64,000 nucleotides of DNA from Paraurantiacibacter namhicola (GCF_001687545.1 NZ_CP016545.1:1101001-1165000); one strand, 5' to 3'. Positions 16,549-25,964 are shown, numbered from the stretch's first letter. Made by a program: numbers and translations. The notes: a model not told the origin generated them from the sequence alone.

Positions 16549-17682
16549 ATGACCCTTGGCGAAATCGCCCGCAAGCACCTGAATTTCCTCGGCATTATGG
16601 CCGCGCTCGGCCTACTGGCCGCGCCGGTTTCCGCCATGGCGGCGAATCCGCAGTCGCTTGAAGGCGTGCCCAATCCGATCGAGATGACGGCAGAGGAAAA
16701 CGCTGCCGATCCGACGATCTCCGCTGTCGAGGCGGCCGAAGGCACGACGGGCGAGACCGTCACCACCGATGCCGCATCGGGCTACACCCCGCTCGGCCCG
16801 GACATGATCAAGGGCCAGCCGGTCTCCGCAGAGGATGACCTGCTGGGCTCCATGACGTTCCAGCCGCAGTTCACGGACATCGGTGATGATGCGCTGTTCA
16901 TGCATGATATCATCCTGATGCCGATCATCACCTTCATCAGCCTGTTCGTGCTTGGCCTGCTGCTGTGGGTGATCGTCAAATATCGCCGCAAGGCAAATCC
17001 GGTCCCCTCCAAGACCAGCCACAACACGCTGATCGAGGTAATCTGGACCATCGTGCCCGTGCTGATCCTGGTGGTCATCGCCGTGCCTTCGATCAGCCTG
17101 CTGGCGAAGCAGTACAAGAGCCCGCCGGAAGACGCGCTGACGATCAAGGTCACCGGCTACCAGTGGTACTGGGGCTATACCTATCCCGACAATGGCGACT
17201 TCGAAGTCATCTCCAACATGATGGATGAAGGCGAAGCGCTGGCAAAGAACCTGCCGCCGCAGCTGGCGGTGGACAATCGCATGGTCGTGCCGGTGGGTGA
17301 GCCGCTGCGCCTGCAGATTTCCGGCGCGGACGTGATCCACTCCTTCGCCATCCCGTCGCTCTGGTTCAAGATGGATGCCGTTCCCGGCCGCCTCAACGAA
17401 AAGACGCTGACGATCAAGGAGCCGGGCATCTATTACGGCCAGTGCATGGAGCTGTGCGGTGCCCGCCACGGTTACATGCCGATCGCCATCGAAGCCGTGC
17501 CGCGCGCGCAGTTCGAGGCGTGGGTGCGCGGCCAGCCGGGTGGCACGGTTGGCGAAGCTGCCGAAGATGCAGCGCCGATCACCGAGACGGAACTGCCGGG
17601 GCTGCAACAGCCCGAAAGCGCGGTGGAAGATGCTCCGGGTGCGGGCCTGCCGCCCACCGAAGACACTTCGCCCACCACCTGA
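16549..17682 (+). CDS. ctaC: Cytochrome c oxidase subunit II
   Basis: A 377-residue periplasm-facing subunit that accepts electrons from cytochrome c. A signal peptide (about residues 1-31, ending AMA) is followed by an unusual acidic, Thr-rich stretch of about 75 residues. Two transmembrane helices then lie at about 120-145 and 160-185. The CuA domain has His264 (DVIHSF) and the site CMELCGARHGYM with Cys299, Glu301, Cys303, His307 and Met310. The aromatic patch YQWYWGY guides electron entry. The C-terminal 55 residues are acidic and low complexity. It is first gene of the oxidase cluster. Confidence 0.97.
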   Translation: MTLGEIARKHLNFLGIMAALGLLAAPVSAMAANPQSLEGVPNPIEMTAEENAADPTISAVEAAEGTTGETVTTDAASGYTPLGPDMIKGQPVSAEDDLLGSMTFQPQFTDIGDDALFMHDIILMPIITFISLFVLGLLLWVIVKYRRKANPVPSKTSHNTLIEVIWTIVPVLILVVIAVPSISLLAKQYKSPPEDALTIKVTGYQWYWGYTYPDNGDFEVISNMMDEGEALAKNLPPQLAVDNRMVVPVGEPLRLQISGADVIHSFAIPSLWFKMDAVPGRLNEKTLTIKEPGIYYGQCMELCGARHGYMPIAIEAVPRAQFEAWVRGQPGGTVGEAAEDAAPITETELPGLQQPESAVEDAPGAGLPPTEDTSPTT

Positions 17683-17722
17683 ACGATACGATTAAGCTCA
17701 AGACGCAAGGTCAGACATAATT

Positions 17723-19441
17723 ATGGCTACCACCGCAGACACCCTCCAGGCCCACGGCGAGGCGCATCACGATCATCATGATGCGGACCACAAGCCGGGC
17801 TTTTTCGCCCGCTGGTTCATGTCCACGAACCACAAGGACATCGGTACGCTGTACCTGATCTTCGCGATTATCGCGGGTATCGTCGGCGGTGCGATTTCCG
17901 GCCTGATGCGCCTTGAACTGGCCGAACCGGGCCTGCAGTGGCTCGGCTCAATGGTGGAATTCATGGGCGGCGAAGGCACCTTCGACGAACAGGGCCACAT
18001 GTGGAACGTGCTGATCACGGCGCACGGCCTGATCATGGTGTTCTTCATGGTCATGCCCGCCATGATCGGCGGCTTCGGCAACTGGTTTGTCCCGCTGATG
18101 ATCGGCGCGCCGGACATGGCGTTCCCGCGCATGAACAACATCTCGTTCTGGCTGACGGTGGCAGGCTTCCTGTCGCTGATCTTCAGCGCCTTCGTGCCGG
18201 GCGGCACGGGCATGGGCGCGGGTACGGGCTGGACGGTCTATGCCCCGCTTTCCACCACCGGCTCCGTCGGGCCGGCGGTCGACTTCGGCATCTTCGCGCT
18301 GCACCTTGCAGGCGCGGCGTCGATCATGGGCGCGATCAACTTCATCACCACCATCTTCAACATGCGTGCCCCGGGCATGACGCTGCACAAGATGCCGCTG
18401 TTCGTGTGGTCGGTGCTGGTCACCGCCTTCCTGCTGCTGCTGGCGCTGCCGGTGCTGGCCGCTGCCATCACCATGCTGCTGACGGATCGTAACTTCCAGA
18501 CGACGTTCTTCAACGCGTCGGGCGGCGGCGATCCGGTGCTTTACCAGCACCTGTTCTGGTTCTTCGGCCACCCTGAGGTGTACATCATGATCCTGCCGGG
18601 CTTCGGCATGATCAGCCAGATCGTGGCGACCTTCAGCCGCAAGCCGGTGTTCGGCTATCTCGGCATGGCATACGCCATGGTCGCGATCGGCGTGGTCGGC
18701 TTCATCGTGTGGGCGCACCACATGTATACCGTGGGCCTGGACGTGAACACGAAGATGTACTTCACGGCCGCCACCATGGTCATCGCGGTGCCGACCGGCG
18801 TGAAGATCTTCAGCTGGATCGCCACCATGTGGGGCGGTTCCATCAGCTTCAAGTCGCCCATGGTCTGGGCGCTGGGCTTCATCTTCCTGTTCACCGTCGG
18901 CGGTGTGACGGGCGTTGTGCTGGCCAATGGCGGCATCGACGACAACCTTCACGACAGTTACTACGTGGTCGCTCACTTCCACTACGTGCTGTCGCTGGGC
19001 GCCGTCACCGCCATCTTCGCGGGCTGGTATTACTGGTTCCCCAAGATGTTCGGCCGCTGGCACTCCGAATTCCTGGCACACCTGCACTTCTGGGTGTTCT
19101 TCATCGGCGTGAACGTGATCTTCTTCCCGATGCACTTCCTGGGCATGCAGGGGATGCCGCGCCGTTATCCGGACTTCACCCCCGCTTACGCCTATTGGAA
19201 CGAGATCGCTTCGTGGGGCTATGTGATCATGGGTGCCAGCATGGTGATCTTCTTTGTGAACGTGTTCTATGGCCTGTTTGCCGGCCGCAAGGCGGAAGGC
19301 AATTACTGGGGCGAAGGTGCGACGACGCTGGAATGGAGCCTTTCCAGCCCGCCGCCGTTCCACCAGTTCGAAACGCTTCCCGTGATCGAGGAACACCACA
19401 CGGCTGACGACCACATCAGCGGCAAGCCGGCCACGGCCTGA
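17723..19441 (+). CDS. ctaD: Cytochrome c oxidase subunit I (aa3 type)
   Basis: A 572-residue catalytic subunit with twelve expected transmembrane helices that reduces oxygen at the heme a3-CuB site and pumps protons. The heme a ligand is in [13 protein letters not shown]. The CuB/tyrosine motif [15 protein letters not shown] keeps His, Glu and Tyr. The heme ligands are in [13 protein letters not shown]-channel residues in [12 protein letters not shown] are present, so it is A1-type. The N-terminal 30 residues are His- and Asp-rich. It follows ctaC by 40 bases and is followed by two hairpins before ctaB. Confidence 0.98.
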   Translation: MATTADTLQAHGEAHHDHHDADHKPGFFARWFMSTNHKDIGTLYLIFAIIAGIVGGAISGLMRLELAEPGLQWLGSMVEFMGGEGTFDEQGHMWNVLITAHGLIMVFFMVMPAMIGGFGNWFVPLMIGAPDMAFPRMNNISFWLTVAGFLSLIFSAFVPGGTGMGAGTGWTVYAPLSTTGSVGPAVDFGIFALHLAGAASIMGAINFITTIFNMRAPGMTLHKMPLFVWSVLVTAFLLLLALPVLAAAITMLLTDRNFQTTFFNASGGGDPVLYQHLFWFFGHPEVYIMILPGFGMISQIVATFSRKPVFGYLGMAYAMVAIGVVGFIVWAHHMYTVGLDVNTKMYFTAATMVIAVPTGVKIFSWIATMWGGSISFKSPMVWALGFIFLFTVGGVTGVVLANGGIDDNLHDSYYVVAHFHYVLSLGAVTAIFAGWYYWFPKMFGRWHSEFLAHLHFWVFFIGVNVIFFPMHFLGMQGMPRRYPDFTPAYAYWNEIASWGYVIMGASMVIFFVNVFYGLFAGRKAEGNYWGEGATTLEWSLSSPPPFHQFETLPVIEEHHTADDHISGKPATA

Positions 19442-19458
19442 CATTGACGGGCATGGCC

Positions 19459-19527
19459 GGGCGGACCGCAGGCTCCGCCCGCCGCAAACGGACAAGGGGA
19501 GGGGCGCGCCGGCGACGGCTGCGCCCC
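19459..19527 (+). terminator. Pair of GC-rich hairpins between ctaD and ctaB
   Basis: GGGCGGA (19459-19465) pairs with TCCGCCC (19474-19480), and GGGGCGC (19501-19507) pairs with GCGCCCC (19521-19527). No run of T follows. They are better seen as processing or attenuation structures that could lower ctaB expression relative to ctaD than as a full terminator. Confidence 0.4.
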
Positions 19528-19571
19528 TTCTGACAGGAGAACGCAGCGCAGAGATGCGCACAGGACATGTG

Positions 19572-20501
19572 ATGCAGACCGCACCCGCCGCAACCAATGC
19601 AGCGCCGCTACCGGCAGAATGGCGCGATTTCTTCGCGCTGACGAAGCCGCGCGTGATGAGCCTGGTGGTCTTCACCGGCCTTTGCGGCCTGCTGGCGGCC
19701 CCTGGCAGCATCAATCCCGTCATCGGCTTCACCGCTATCCTGTGCATCGCCATCGGCGCTGGCGGCGCCGCCGCGCTGAACCAGTGGTGGGAAGCGGATA
19801 TCGACGCGGGGATGAAGCGCACAGCCGCGCGGCCCCTGCCTGCCGGACGGATGCAGCGCACCGATGCCCGCGACTTCGGCATCGTCCTGTCCGGCGCATC
19901 GGTGATGGTCATGGGGCTGGCGGTGAATTGGCTGTCCGCCGTGATCCTGCTGCTCTCCATCATCTATTACGCGGTCATCTACACTATTTGGCTGAAGCCG
20001 CGCACGCCGCAGAACATCGTGATCGGCGGCGGGGCGGGGGCCTTCCCCCCGCTGATCGGCTGGGTGGCCGTGACGGGCGAAATCACGGCCATGCCCGTGC
20101 TGCTGTTTGCCATCATCTTCATGTGGACGCCGCCGCATTTCTGGGCGCTCGCCCTGTTTGTGAAGACCGATTACGCCAAGGTCGGCATCCCCATGATGCC
20201 GGTGGTGAAGGGCGATACCTCCACCCGCCGTCAGATCCTGGCCTATTCGGTCCTGTTGCTGCCGCTCAGCGCCACGCCGTGGTTCATCGGCGGCACGGGC
20301 GCGATCTACGGCGTGTCCGCGCTGCTCCTGTCCGGCATCTTCCTGGCGCTTTCGCTGCCGGTGGCGTTCCGCCGCAGCACGGAAAACGACACGATGAAGC
20401 CAGAGAAGCGGTTGTTCGCCTGGTCGGTCTTGTACCTCTTCATCCTGTTCGCCATGTTGGTGGCGGACCGGCTGATCCTCGCCGAAGGAGCCTTGTCATG
20501 A
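19572..20501 (+). CDS. ctaB: Protoheme IX farnesyltransferase (heme o synthase)
   Basis: A 309-residue UbiA-family prenyltransferase that converts heme b to heme o, the precursor of heme a for the oxidase. The start at 19572 has AGGA six bases upstream; ATG at 19554 is in frame but poorly spaced. The first Asp-rich motif is in [20 protein letters not shown] and the second conserved region in [19 protein letters not shown]. About nine hydrophobic helices are visible. The end overlaps the next small gene by four bases (ATGA). The context between ctaD and ctaG fits its role. Confidence 0.96.
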   Translation: MQTAPAATNAAPLPAEWRDFFALTKPRVMSLVVFTGLCGLLAAPGSINPVIGFTAILCIAIGAGGAAALNQWWEADIDAGMKRTAARPLPAGRMQRTDARDFGIVLSGASVMVMGLAVNWLSAVILLLSIIYYAVIYTIWLKPRTPQNIVIGGGAGAFPPLIGWVAVTGEITAMPVLLFAIIFMWTPPHFWALALFVKTDYAKVGIPMMPVVKGDTSTRRQILAYSVLLLPLSATPWFIGGTGAIYGVSALLLSGIFLALSLPVAFRRSTENDTMKPEKRLFAWSVLYLFILFAMLVADRLILAEGALS

Positions 20502-20620
20502 CGCCCGATGAAGAAACCCGCCTGAAGGAAGCCCGCAAGGGCCGCAACCTCGCGCTTGCGCTGGTGTTGGCGGGCTTTGTCCTGCTGTTCTATTTCATCA
20601 CCTTTGCCAAGTTCGGGTGA
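20498..20620 (+). CDS. Small oxidase-cluster membrane protein (CoxF-like)
   Basis: A 40-residue protein: a charged N-terminus ([19 protein letters not shown]) and one transmembrane helix ([20 protein letters not shown]). Its ATG overlaps the ctaB stop (ATGA), and it ends four bases before ctaG, so it is clearly an operon member. Alphaproteobacteria often have such a tiny single-helix protein between ctaB and ctaG, usually called CoxF or simply hypothetical. It may support assembly of the oxidase; its function is not established. Confidence 0.8.
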   Translation: MTPDEETRLKEARKGRNLALALVLAGFVLLFYFITFAKFG

Positions 20621-20624
20621 CGCG

Positions 20625-21194
20625 ATGGACCAGAACACCAAGACAGGCCTGATCTTCGCCGGTGTGGCGGCCGCGATGCTGGGGTTCGGTTATGCCGCGG
20701 TCCCGCTGTACGACATGTTCTGCCGTGTCACCGGATTTGGCGGCACGACGCAGCGCGCCACGCTGGCCGAGGCAGACCTGGCCGCGCAGATGGGCCGCAG
20801 CGCGGGCGGGCAGACCATGTCCATCCGCTTCGATGCGAACACCGCGCGCGACATGCCGTGGACCTTCAAGCCGCGCCAGGCGACCGACCGGGTGCAGATC
20901 GGCGAACGCGACATCGCCGTCTATACCGCGCGCAACGACAGCGACGTGCCCGTCACCGGCACGGCCAGCTTCAATGTCGAGCCGGAGCAGGCGGGCAAGT
21001 ATTTCAACAAGATCCAGTGCTTCTGTTTCACCGAGCAGACGCTGCAGCCGGGCCAGGAAGTGGCCATGCCGGTGCTGTATTACGTCGACCCGGCCGCGCT
21101 GGACGATCCCAACATGGAAGGGGTGGAGCAGATCACGCTTAGCTACACCTTTCACAAGTCGCTGGAGCAGAAGAACGTAGAAGAGGGTGGCTAA
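20625..21194 (+). CDS. ctaG: Cytochrome c oxidase assembly protein CtaG (Cox11)
   Basis: A 189-residue copper chaperone that inserts CuB into subunit I. A single N-terminal transmembrane helix (residues about 8-28) is followed by the conserved LYDMFCRVTGFGGTTQRA. The periplasmic immunoglobulin-like domain carries the copper motif KIQCFCFTEQTL (about residues 126-137) with its two Cys. The RDMPWTFKP segment and the C-terminal ITLSYTFHK are typical of Cox11. Length is standard. It starts four bases after the CoxF-like gene. Confidence 0.96.
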   Translation: MDQNTKTGLIFAGVAAAMLGFGYAAVPLYDMFCRVTGFGGTTQRATLAEADLAAQMGRSAGGQTMSIRFDANTARDMPWTFKPRQATDRVQIGERDIAVYTARNDSDVPVTGTASFNVEPEQAGKYFNKIQCFCFTEQTLQPGQEVAMPVLYYVDPAALDDPNMEGVEQITLSYTFHKSLEQKNVEEGG

Positions 21195-21272
21195 CCCTCT
21201 GGACCATCGCGCCGCCGCGCTCTAGAGCGGCTCGCAGATTCCAAAGCCAGGCAAGCATCAGGAAGTTCCATC

Positions 21273-22124
21273 ATGGCCGGTGCCAAGACACACGATTATC
21301 ACATCCTTCCGCCCGACATCTGGCCGCTGGTCATGTCGTTCTCGGCGCTGACGTTCACCACCGGCATGGTGTTCTACATGAACAGCACGCCCGCGACAGC
21401 GGAACAGCCTGGGACGTATACGTTCTGGCCTTTGATAGTCGGCCTCGGCATTGCCGGCCTGATCGCCAGCTTCTTCAGCTGGTTCAGCAATATCGTGGCA
21501 GAAGCGCAAGCGGGCGATCACACGCCCGTGGTGCAGTTGCACCTGCGTTACGCGATGATCCTGTTCATCGCATCCGAAGTGATGTTCTTCGTGGGCTGGT
21601 TCTGGGCGTGGTTCGACTTCGCCTTGTTCCCCAGCACGCTGACCGAAGTGGTGGACGGCATCTGGCCGCCCAAGGCGATCGAGGCGGTGATGAATCCCTT
21701 CGACCTGCCGCTGCTCAACACGCTGATCCTGCTGTGCTCCGGCACCACGGTCACCTGGGCGCACCACAGCCTGATCAATGGCGACCGCGAAGGCCTGAAG
21801 AAGGGCCTGTGGCTCACCATCATCCTGGGCGTGGTCTTCTCGGCAGTGCAGGCATACGAATATGCCCACGCACCGTTCGATTTCGGCGGCAACACCTATT
21901 CCAGCGCCTTCTACATGGCGACCGGTTTCCACGGCTTCCACGTGATCGTGGGTACGATCTTCCTGATCGTCTGCCTCGCTCGCACCTACAAGGGCCACTT
22001 CACCCCGCGCCAGCACTTCGGCTTCGAAGCGGCTGCGTGGTACTGGCACTTCGTTGACGTGGTGTGGCTGTTCCTGTTCGTGGTCGTCTACGTCTGGGGC
22101 GGCTGGGGCGCCGAATTCCATTAA
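21273..22124 (+). CDS. ctaE: Cytochrome c oxidase subunit III
   Basis: A 283-residue membrane subunit with seven expected helices that stabilises subunit I and helps proton uptake. Family segments are visible: HDYHILPPDIWPLV at the N-terminus, SEVMFFVGWFWAWF (with the conserved Glu) near the middle, and FYMATGFHGFHVIVGTIFL and FEAAAWYWHFVDVVWLFLFV at the C-terminus. The gap of about 80 bases after ctaG suggests its own ribosome loading, but the same transcript. It is followed by a palindromic repeat and SURF1. Confidence 0.97.
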   Translation: MAGAKTHDYHILPPDIWPLVMSFSALTFTTGMVFYMNSTPATAEQPGTYTFWPLIVGLGIAGLIASFFSWFSNIVAEAQAGDHTPVVQLHLRYAMILFIASEVMFFVGWFWAWFDFALFPSTLTEVVDGIWPPKAIEAVMNPFDLPLLNTLILLCSGTTVTWAHHSLINGDREGLKKGLWLTIILGVVFSAVQAYEYAHAPFDFGGNTYSSAFYMATGFHGFHVIVGTIFLIVCLARTYKGHFTPRQHFGFEAAAWYWHFVDVVWLFLFVVVYVWGGWGAEFH

Positions 22125-22132
22125 TGCCATTT

Positions 22133-22247
22133 GCCCACCCCGCTGCGACTAACCTCGCCTGCGGCTCGGCAAGTCTCGCGAACCCCTCCCGCATGCGGGA
22201 GGGGAAGCGAAGCTTGGCAGCTTGCTGCCTAGCGAAGCGGGGTGGGC
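22133..22247. repeat. Palindromic repeat element between ctaE and surf1
   Basis: Outer arms GCCCACCCCGCT (22133-22144) and its complement ending GGGGTGGGC (to 22247) enclose a perfect palindrome, CCCCTCCCGC followed by ATGCGGGAGGGG, at 22183-22204. Its sequence differs from the element at 14941, so it belongs to a second family. It could fold into a cruciform or a strong hairpin and act as a terminator after ctaE. Confidence 0.75.
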
Positions 22248-22269
22248 ATAGCCCATCGTGCGGAAAAGA

Positions 22270-22878
22270 ATGACCGACCGGACCGGTATTCCCGTCTTCG
22301 CCACCGTGCTGGTCATCGCCGCAATCGCGACGATGCTGGCACTCGGCGTGTGGCAGCTGGGCCGCGCGGAGTGGAAGGCGGATTTGCTGGAACGCTACGC
22401 CGCCGCATCGGGCCTGCCGCCCACGGAGTTTCCAACCACCGAGGAAGCCGTCGAGGACGCGCTTTATCGCCGAGCATTCGTGACGTGCGAGCGGATCGTC
22501 TCGCGCAATGCGGAAGCCGGCACGTCCGCCGAGGGCGTGAAGGGCCTGGCCCAGATCGCCCGCTGCGCGCTGGCGGGCGGGGGCGAGGCGGACATCGTGC
22601 TCGGTTACACCGCCTCCCCGCAAATTGCCGACTGGCCTGAAGGCGATGCGGGCGGGGCGACCGTTGGCGGTATCATCGGTCCCGGCCGCAGCGGCGAGGC
22701 GCGCCTTATCGCCCAGCCACCGCAAGCCGGCCTCGCGCCGATAGCCGCGCCGAACCCGGCGGACCTGCCCAACAATCACACCGCATATGCCTGGCAGTGG
22801 TTCTTCTTCGCGCTGACGGCGGGCATCATCTACGTGCTGGCCGTGCGGCGCCGGCGGCGGGACGCTAGGGGCGCGTAA
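22270..22878 (+). CDS. SURF1-family cytochrome oxidase assembly protein
   Basis: A 202-residue protein with a transmembrane helix at each end (residues about 8-28 and 175-193), the SURF1 layout. Expected segments are LGVWQLGRAEWKADLL after the first helix and NNHTAYAWQWFFFALTAGIIY at the second. Proteins of this family deliver or stabilise heme a during subunit I assembly. It is somewhat shorter than many SURF1 proteins (about 230-250 residues), mainly in the periplasmic loop. The start at 22270 has GGAAAAG just upstream; GTG at 22258 is an alternative. Position after ctaE supports the call. Confidence 0.88.
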   Translation: MTDRTGIPVFATVLVIAAIATMLALGVWQLGRAEWKADLLERYAAASGLPPTEFPTTEEAVEDALYRRAFVTCERIVSRNAEAGTSAEGVKGLAQIARCALAGGGEADIVLGYTASPQIADWPEGDAGGATVGGIIGPGRSGEARLIAQPPQAGLAPIAAPNPADLPNNHTAYAWQWFFFALTAGIIYVLAVRRRRRDARGA

Positions 22879-22929
22879 ACCGCGTCTTTCTTGCCCACAT
22901 GGCCCGCCCTCGCTAACCGCAGCCGTACG

Positions 22930-24330
22930 ATGAAATACGTCTCCACCCGCGGAAGCGCACCGGCGCTCGATTTCGAAGGGGTCACGCTGGCGGGCCTGGC
23001 CAGCGATGGCGGCCTCTATGTGCCGGAGGAATGGCCCCGCTTCAGCGAAGCCGAAATCGCGGCGATGCGCGGGCTGCCCTATGCCGAGCTTGCCGTGCGC
23101 GTCATGCTGCCCTTCGTGGAAGGTTCGCTGACCGAGGACGAGCTGCGCGGCCTGTGCCAGCGCGCCTATGGCCGCTTCGCCCACGCCGCCGTCACGCCGC
23201 TCACCCAGTTCGACCAGCAGCACCATCTGCTGGAGCTGTTCCATGGCCCCACGCTGGCCTTCAAGGATGTCGCCCTGCAATTGCTCGGGCGGCTGTTCGA
23301 GACTTTCCTGGCCCGGCGCGAGGATCACCTGACCATCGTGGGCGCGACCAGCGGCGACACCGGCAGCGCGGCCATCGATGCCGTTGCGGGGCGCGCGGGC
23401 GTGGACATCTTCATGCTGCATCCCGCAGGCCGCATCAGCGACGTGCAGCGGCGCCAGATGACGACGGTGAAGGCCCCCAACGTCTACAATATCGCGCTGG
23501 AAGGCAGCTTCGACGACGCGCAGGCCATGGTGAAGCGTATGTTCTCCGACGGCGCGATGAATGGCCGCTTCCACATCGCGGCGGTCAATTCCATCAACTG
23601 GGCGCGGCTGATGGCGCAAGTGGTCTATTACTTCGCTGCCGCCCTGCAGCTTGGCGGGCCGGATCGGAAGGTGGCGTTCAGCGTGCCGACCGGCAATTTC
23701 GGGGACGTGTTTGCCGGCTATGTCGCAGCGCAGATGGGCCTGCCGATAGAGCGGCTGATCGTCGCCACAAATGTGAATGACATCCTGCACCGCGCGATTT
23801 CCAGTGGCGACTATTCCGCCGGCACGGTGGAGCCGACGGCCGCGCCCAGCATGGATATCCAGGTCAGTTCCAATTTCGAGCGGCTGCTGTTCTGCGAAGG
23901 CGGGCGCGACGGGCCGGCTCTCGCGGCGCAGATGCAGGGCTTCGATGCGGCCCGCGCGATGCAGCTCACCAATGCGCAGCGCGAGGGCGCAGCCGCCCTG
24001 TTCACCAGCGCGCGCGCCGATGCCGCTGCCATGAATGAGTCGATGCGCTGGGCGAGCGAGGCATGCGGCGAAATCATCGATCCGCACACGGCAATCGGCC
24101 TGCACGCCGCGCGCGCTTCCGGCCTTGCGGCGGATATCCCCGTCGTCACCCTTGCCACCGCCCACCCGGCCAAGTTCCGCGACGCGGTGGAGCGCGCCAC
24201 CGGCCAGCGGCCTGCGCTGCCCACGCGCGTGGGCGACCTGTTCGAGCGGGAAGAACGCTACGACACGCTGCCCGGCGATTACGATGCCGTGGCGGCCTAT
24301 GTGGCCGAGCGGGCCACGGCAGTGTCCTGA
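22930..24330 (+). CDS. thrC: Threonine synthase
   Basis: A 466-residue PLP enzyme that converts O-phosphohomoserine to threonine. The N-terminus MKYVSTRGSAPALDFE is typical of the long bacterial form. Lys112 in FHGPTLAFKDVALQ is the Schiff-base lysine. The phosphate-binding GATSGDTGSAA segment follows (about residues 139-149), and SVPTGNFGDVFAGY lies near residue 253. The start at 22930 is preceded by no strong Shine-Dalgarno but gives the family N-terminus. The stop overlaps the methyltransferase start by one base (TGATG). Confidence 0.97.
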   Translation: MKYVSTRGSAPALDFEGVTLAGLASDGGLYVPEEWPRFSEAEIAAMRGLPYAELAVRVMLPFVEGSLTEDELRGLCQRAYGRFAHAAVTPLTQFDQQHHLLELFHGPTLAFKDVALQLLGRLFETFLARREDHLTIVGATSGDTGSAAIDAVAGRAGVDIFMLHPAGRISDVQRRQMTTVKAPNVYNIALEGSFDDAQAMVKRMFSDGAMNGRFHIAAVNSINWARLMAQVVYYFAAALQLGGPDRKVAFSVPTGNFGDVFAGYVAAQMGLPIERLIVATNVNDILHRAISSGDYSAGTVEPTAAPSMDIQVSSNFERLLFCEGGRDGPALAAQMQGFDAARAMQLTNAQREGAAALFTSARADAAAMNESMRWASEACGEIIDPHTAIGLHAARASGLAADIPVVTLATAHPAKFRDAVERATGQRPALPTRVGDLFEREERYDTLPGDYDAVAAYVAERATAVS

Positions 24331-25220
24331 TGGCGCAGCTTTCCCCGGATCCCATTATCATGACCGGCGAGGGCTGGGCCGATTACGGGCTGGTCGACAG
24401 CGGCCATGGACGCAAGCTGGAACGCTACGGCCCGCACCGCTTCATCCGCCCCGAACCGCAGGCCATGTGGGCGCCGCGCCGCGAAGACTGGCAGGCGGAC
24501 GGCGAGTTCATCCCCGGCAGTGACGAGGATGGCGGCGGACGCTGGCATTATAGCGGGCGCGTGCCGGAAAATGGCTGGCCGCTGAGCTGGCGCGAGGTCA
24601 CCTTCAACGCGCAGTGCACGCCCTTCCGCCACCTCGGCTTCTTCCCCGACATGGCGCCGGTGTGGGACTGGATGCGCGGCGCTCTCGGCGGCAAGCCGGA
24701 TGCGCGCACCATGAACCTGTTCGGCTATACCGGCGTGGGCACGCTGGCGCTGAGCGAATGCGGCCCGGTCACGCATGTGGATGCCAGCAAGAAGTCCGTG
24801 GCCCAGGCGCGCGAGAATTCCGCGCTGTCTGGCACGGACGATCGTCCGATCCGCTGGCTGGTCGACGATGCGGCCAAGTTCGCCGCGCGCGAGGTGCGCC
24901 GCGGCAATCGCTATGACGGTATCATCCTCGATCCGCCCAAGTTCGGGCGCGGCCCTAAGGGCGAGACATGGCGACTGGAAGACAGCCTGCCCGGCCTGGT
25001 GGCCGATTGCCGCCAGCTGCTGGACGCTGACAGCCGCTTCCTGTTCCTGACCGTCTATGCCGTGCGCATGAGCGCGGTGGCGCTGGGGACCATGCTGGCA
25101 GACCTGTTCGCGGACCTGCCGGGCCGGATCGAGTTCGGCGACCTTGCGGTGCGTGAGGATGGGGACGACGGACGCCTGCTGCCCACGGCAATCTTCGCAC
25201 GCTGGCACAATCCGGCGTAA
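24330..25220 (+). CDS. Class I SAM-dependent methyltransferase (RlmI-like, probable rRNA methyltransferase)
   Basis: A 296-residue protein. The SAM-binding Rossmann motifs are MNLFGYTGVGTLALSECG (about residues 128-145, motif I), THVDASKKSVAQARENS (motif II) and YDGIILDPPKFGRGPKGE (about 197-214) with the DPPK catalytic loop of RlmI/RlmL-type enzymes. It lacks an N-terminal PUA domain, unlike E. coli RlmI. The target is probably a 23S rRNA cytosine, by family; which one is not decided. It is coupled to thrC by TGATG. Confidence 0.85.
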   Translation: MAQLSPDPIIMTGEGWADYGLVDSGHGRKLERYGPHRFIRPEPQAMWAPRREDWQADGEFIPGSDEDGGGRWHYSGRVPENGWPLSWREVTFNAQCTPFRHLGFFPDMAPVWDWMRGALGGKPDARTMNLFGYTGVGTLALSECGPVTHVDASKKSVAQARENSALSGTDDRPIRWLVDDAAKFAAREVRRGNRYDGIILDPPKFGRGPKGETWRLEDSLPGLVADCRQLLDADSRFLFLTVYAVRMSAVALGTMLADLFADLPGRIEFGDLAVREDGDDGRLLPTAIFARWHNPA

Positions 25221-25230
25221 GGACACGCGC

Positions 25231-25602
25231 ATGGCCGATTCGCTGTATCTCGAAATCGCGGACTTCGATCACGATGTCCTGACGGGCATCTACTCGGAAG
25301 AGACGGGCAAGCCGCAGCCCCTGCGCTTCACCATCCGTGCAAAATTGCGGGTGCTGGACAAGTACACGCCCGACACACCGCTGGCCGCCAGCAAGAATTA
25401 CATGGACCTGAAATTTGCAGCGTCCGAAGCCTTTCCGCCGGGCCTGCATTTCAACCTGATCGAGGCTGTGGCGGACCATGTCTGCGAAACGCTGTTCCTG
25501 CAGGACGAGCGGCTGGAGCAGGTTAGCGTGCAGATCGTGAAGCTGGCATTGTCCGAAGCGAACGAGAGCATCGGCATTACCCTGACGCGGGATCGCCCCT
25601 GA
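25231..25602 (+). CDS. folB: Dihydroneopterin aldolase (FolB family)
   Basis: A 123-residue protein of the tetrahydrobiopterin-fold family, which cleaves dihydroneopterin to the hydroxymethyl pterin used for folate. The N-terminal strand LEIADFDHDVLTGIYSEET carries the Glu of the substrate pocket, the middle segment has KNYMDLKFAASEAF, and the C-terminus is VSVQIVKLALSEANESIGIT. The start at 25231 follows the methyltransferase by 10 bases. The stop overlaps the next gene by one base (TGATG). The related activity of FolX-type epimerase cannot be excluded. Confidence 0.85.
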   Translation: MADSLYLEIADFDHDVLTGIYSEETGKPQPLRFTIRAKLRVLDKYTPDTPLAASKNYMDLKFAASEAFPPGLHFNLIEAVADHVCETLFLQDERLEQVSVQIVKLALSEANESIGITLTRDRP

Positions 25603-25964
25603 TGGCGGGCGGGCAGATCATCCCGGTGCAGGGACTGCCGCAAAACCCGCTAGGCGCAGCCGGAAAATTCCTGCAGGATCACCTGGAAGCGGCCCGCGCC
25701 GCTCTTGCGCAAGGAGAGGACCTGGTGCTGACATTCCCGCCTGCCGGGCACGAGCATGACGAATGGCGCCGCGCGCTGGTGCAGGGCTTGGCGCGTGAAG
25801 CCGCACCGCACCTGCGCGTGAACGGTGTTATCGGCCGCGATGCAGGCGGCGATGGATCGGTTGCACAGATTGCCGGATGGCTGCTGGCCCAGCCGGGCAT
25901 CACCGGGCAGATTGTCGCTGTAGATGGTGCGCAGCCCGTCAATCCGGCGCAGCTGGTACGATGA
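25602..25964 (+). CDS. Shortened SDR-like protein (probably non-catalytic)
   Basis: A 120-residue protein. Its C-terminal half matches the end of short-chain dehydrogenases: LVQGLAREAAPHLRVNGVIG (about residues 60-79) corresponds to the helix after the catalytic Lys, and GITGQIVAVDGAQ is the usual last strand. The N-terminal cofactor motif (GxxxGxG) and the Tyr-x-x-x-Lys pair are missing, so a normal reductase activity is unlikely. It is coupled to folB (TGATG) and moaA (ATGA) and stays in frame with good codon use, so it is probably still made. It may be a relic of a folM-type pteridine reductase. Confidence 0.65.
   Translation: MAGGQIIPVQGLPQNPLGAAGKFLQDHLEAARAALAQGEDLVLTFPPAGHEHDEWRRALVQGLAREAAPHLRVNGVIGRDAGGDGSVAQIAGWLLAQPGITGQIVAVDGAQPVNPAQLVR

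Noticed and set aside
17948-19963. Long open frame of about 670 codons antisense to ctaD and ctaB
   Set aside because: It is an artefact of high third-position GC in ctaD; its translation is His/Arg/Asp-rich with no domain, and ctaD is unmistakable.
22000-24165. Long antisense open frame across ctaE, surf1 and thrC
   Set aside because: It crosses three well-supported genes on the other strand and resembles no protein family.
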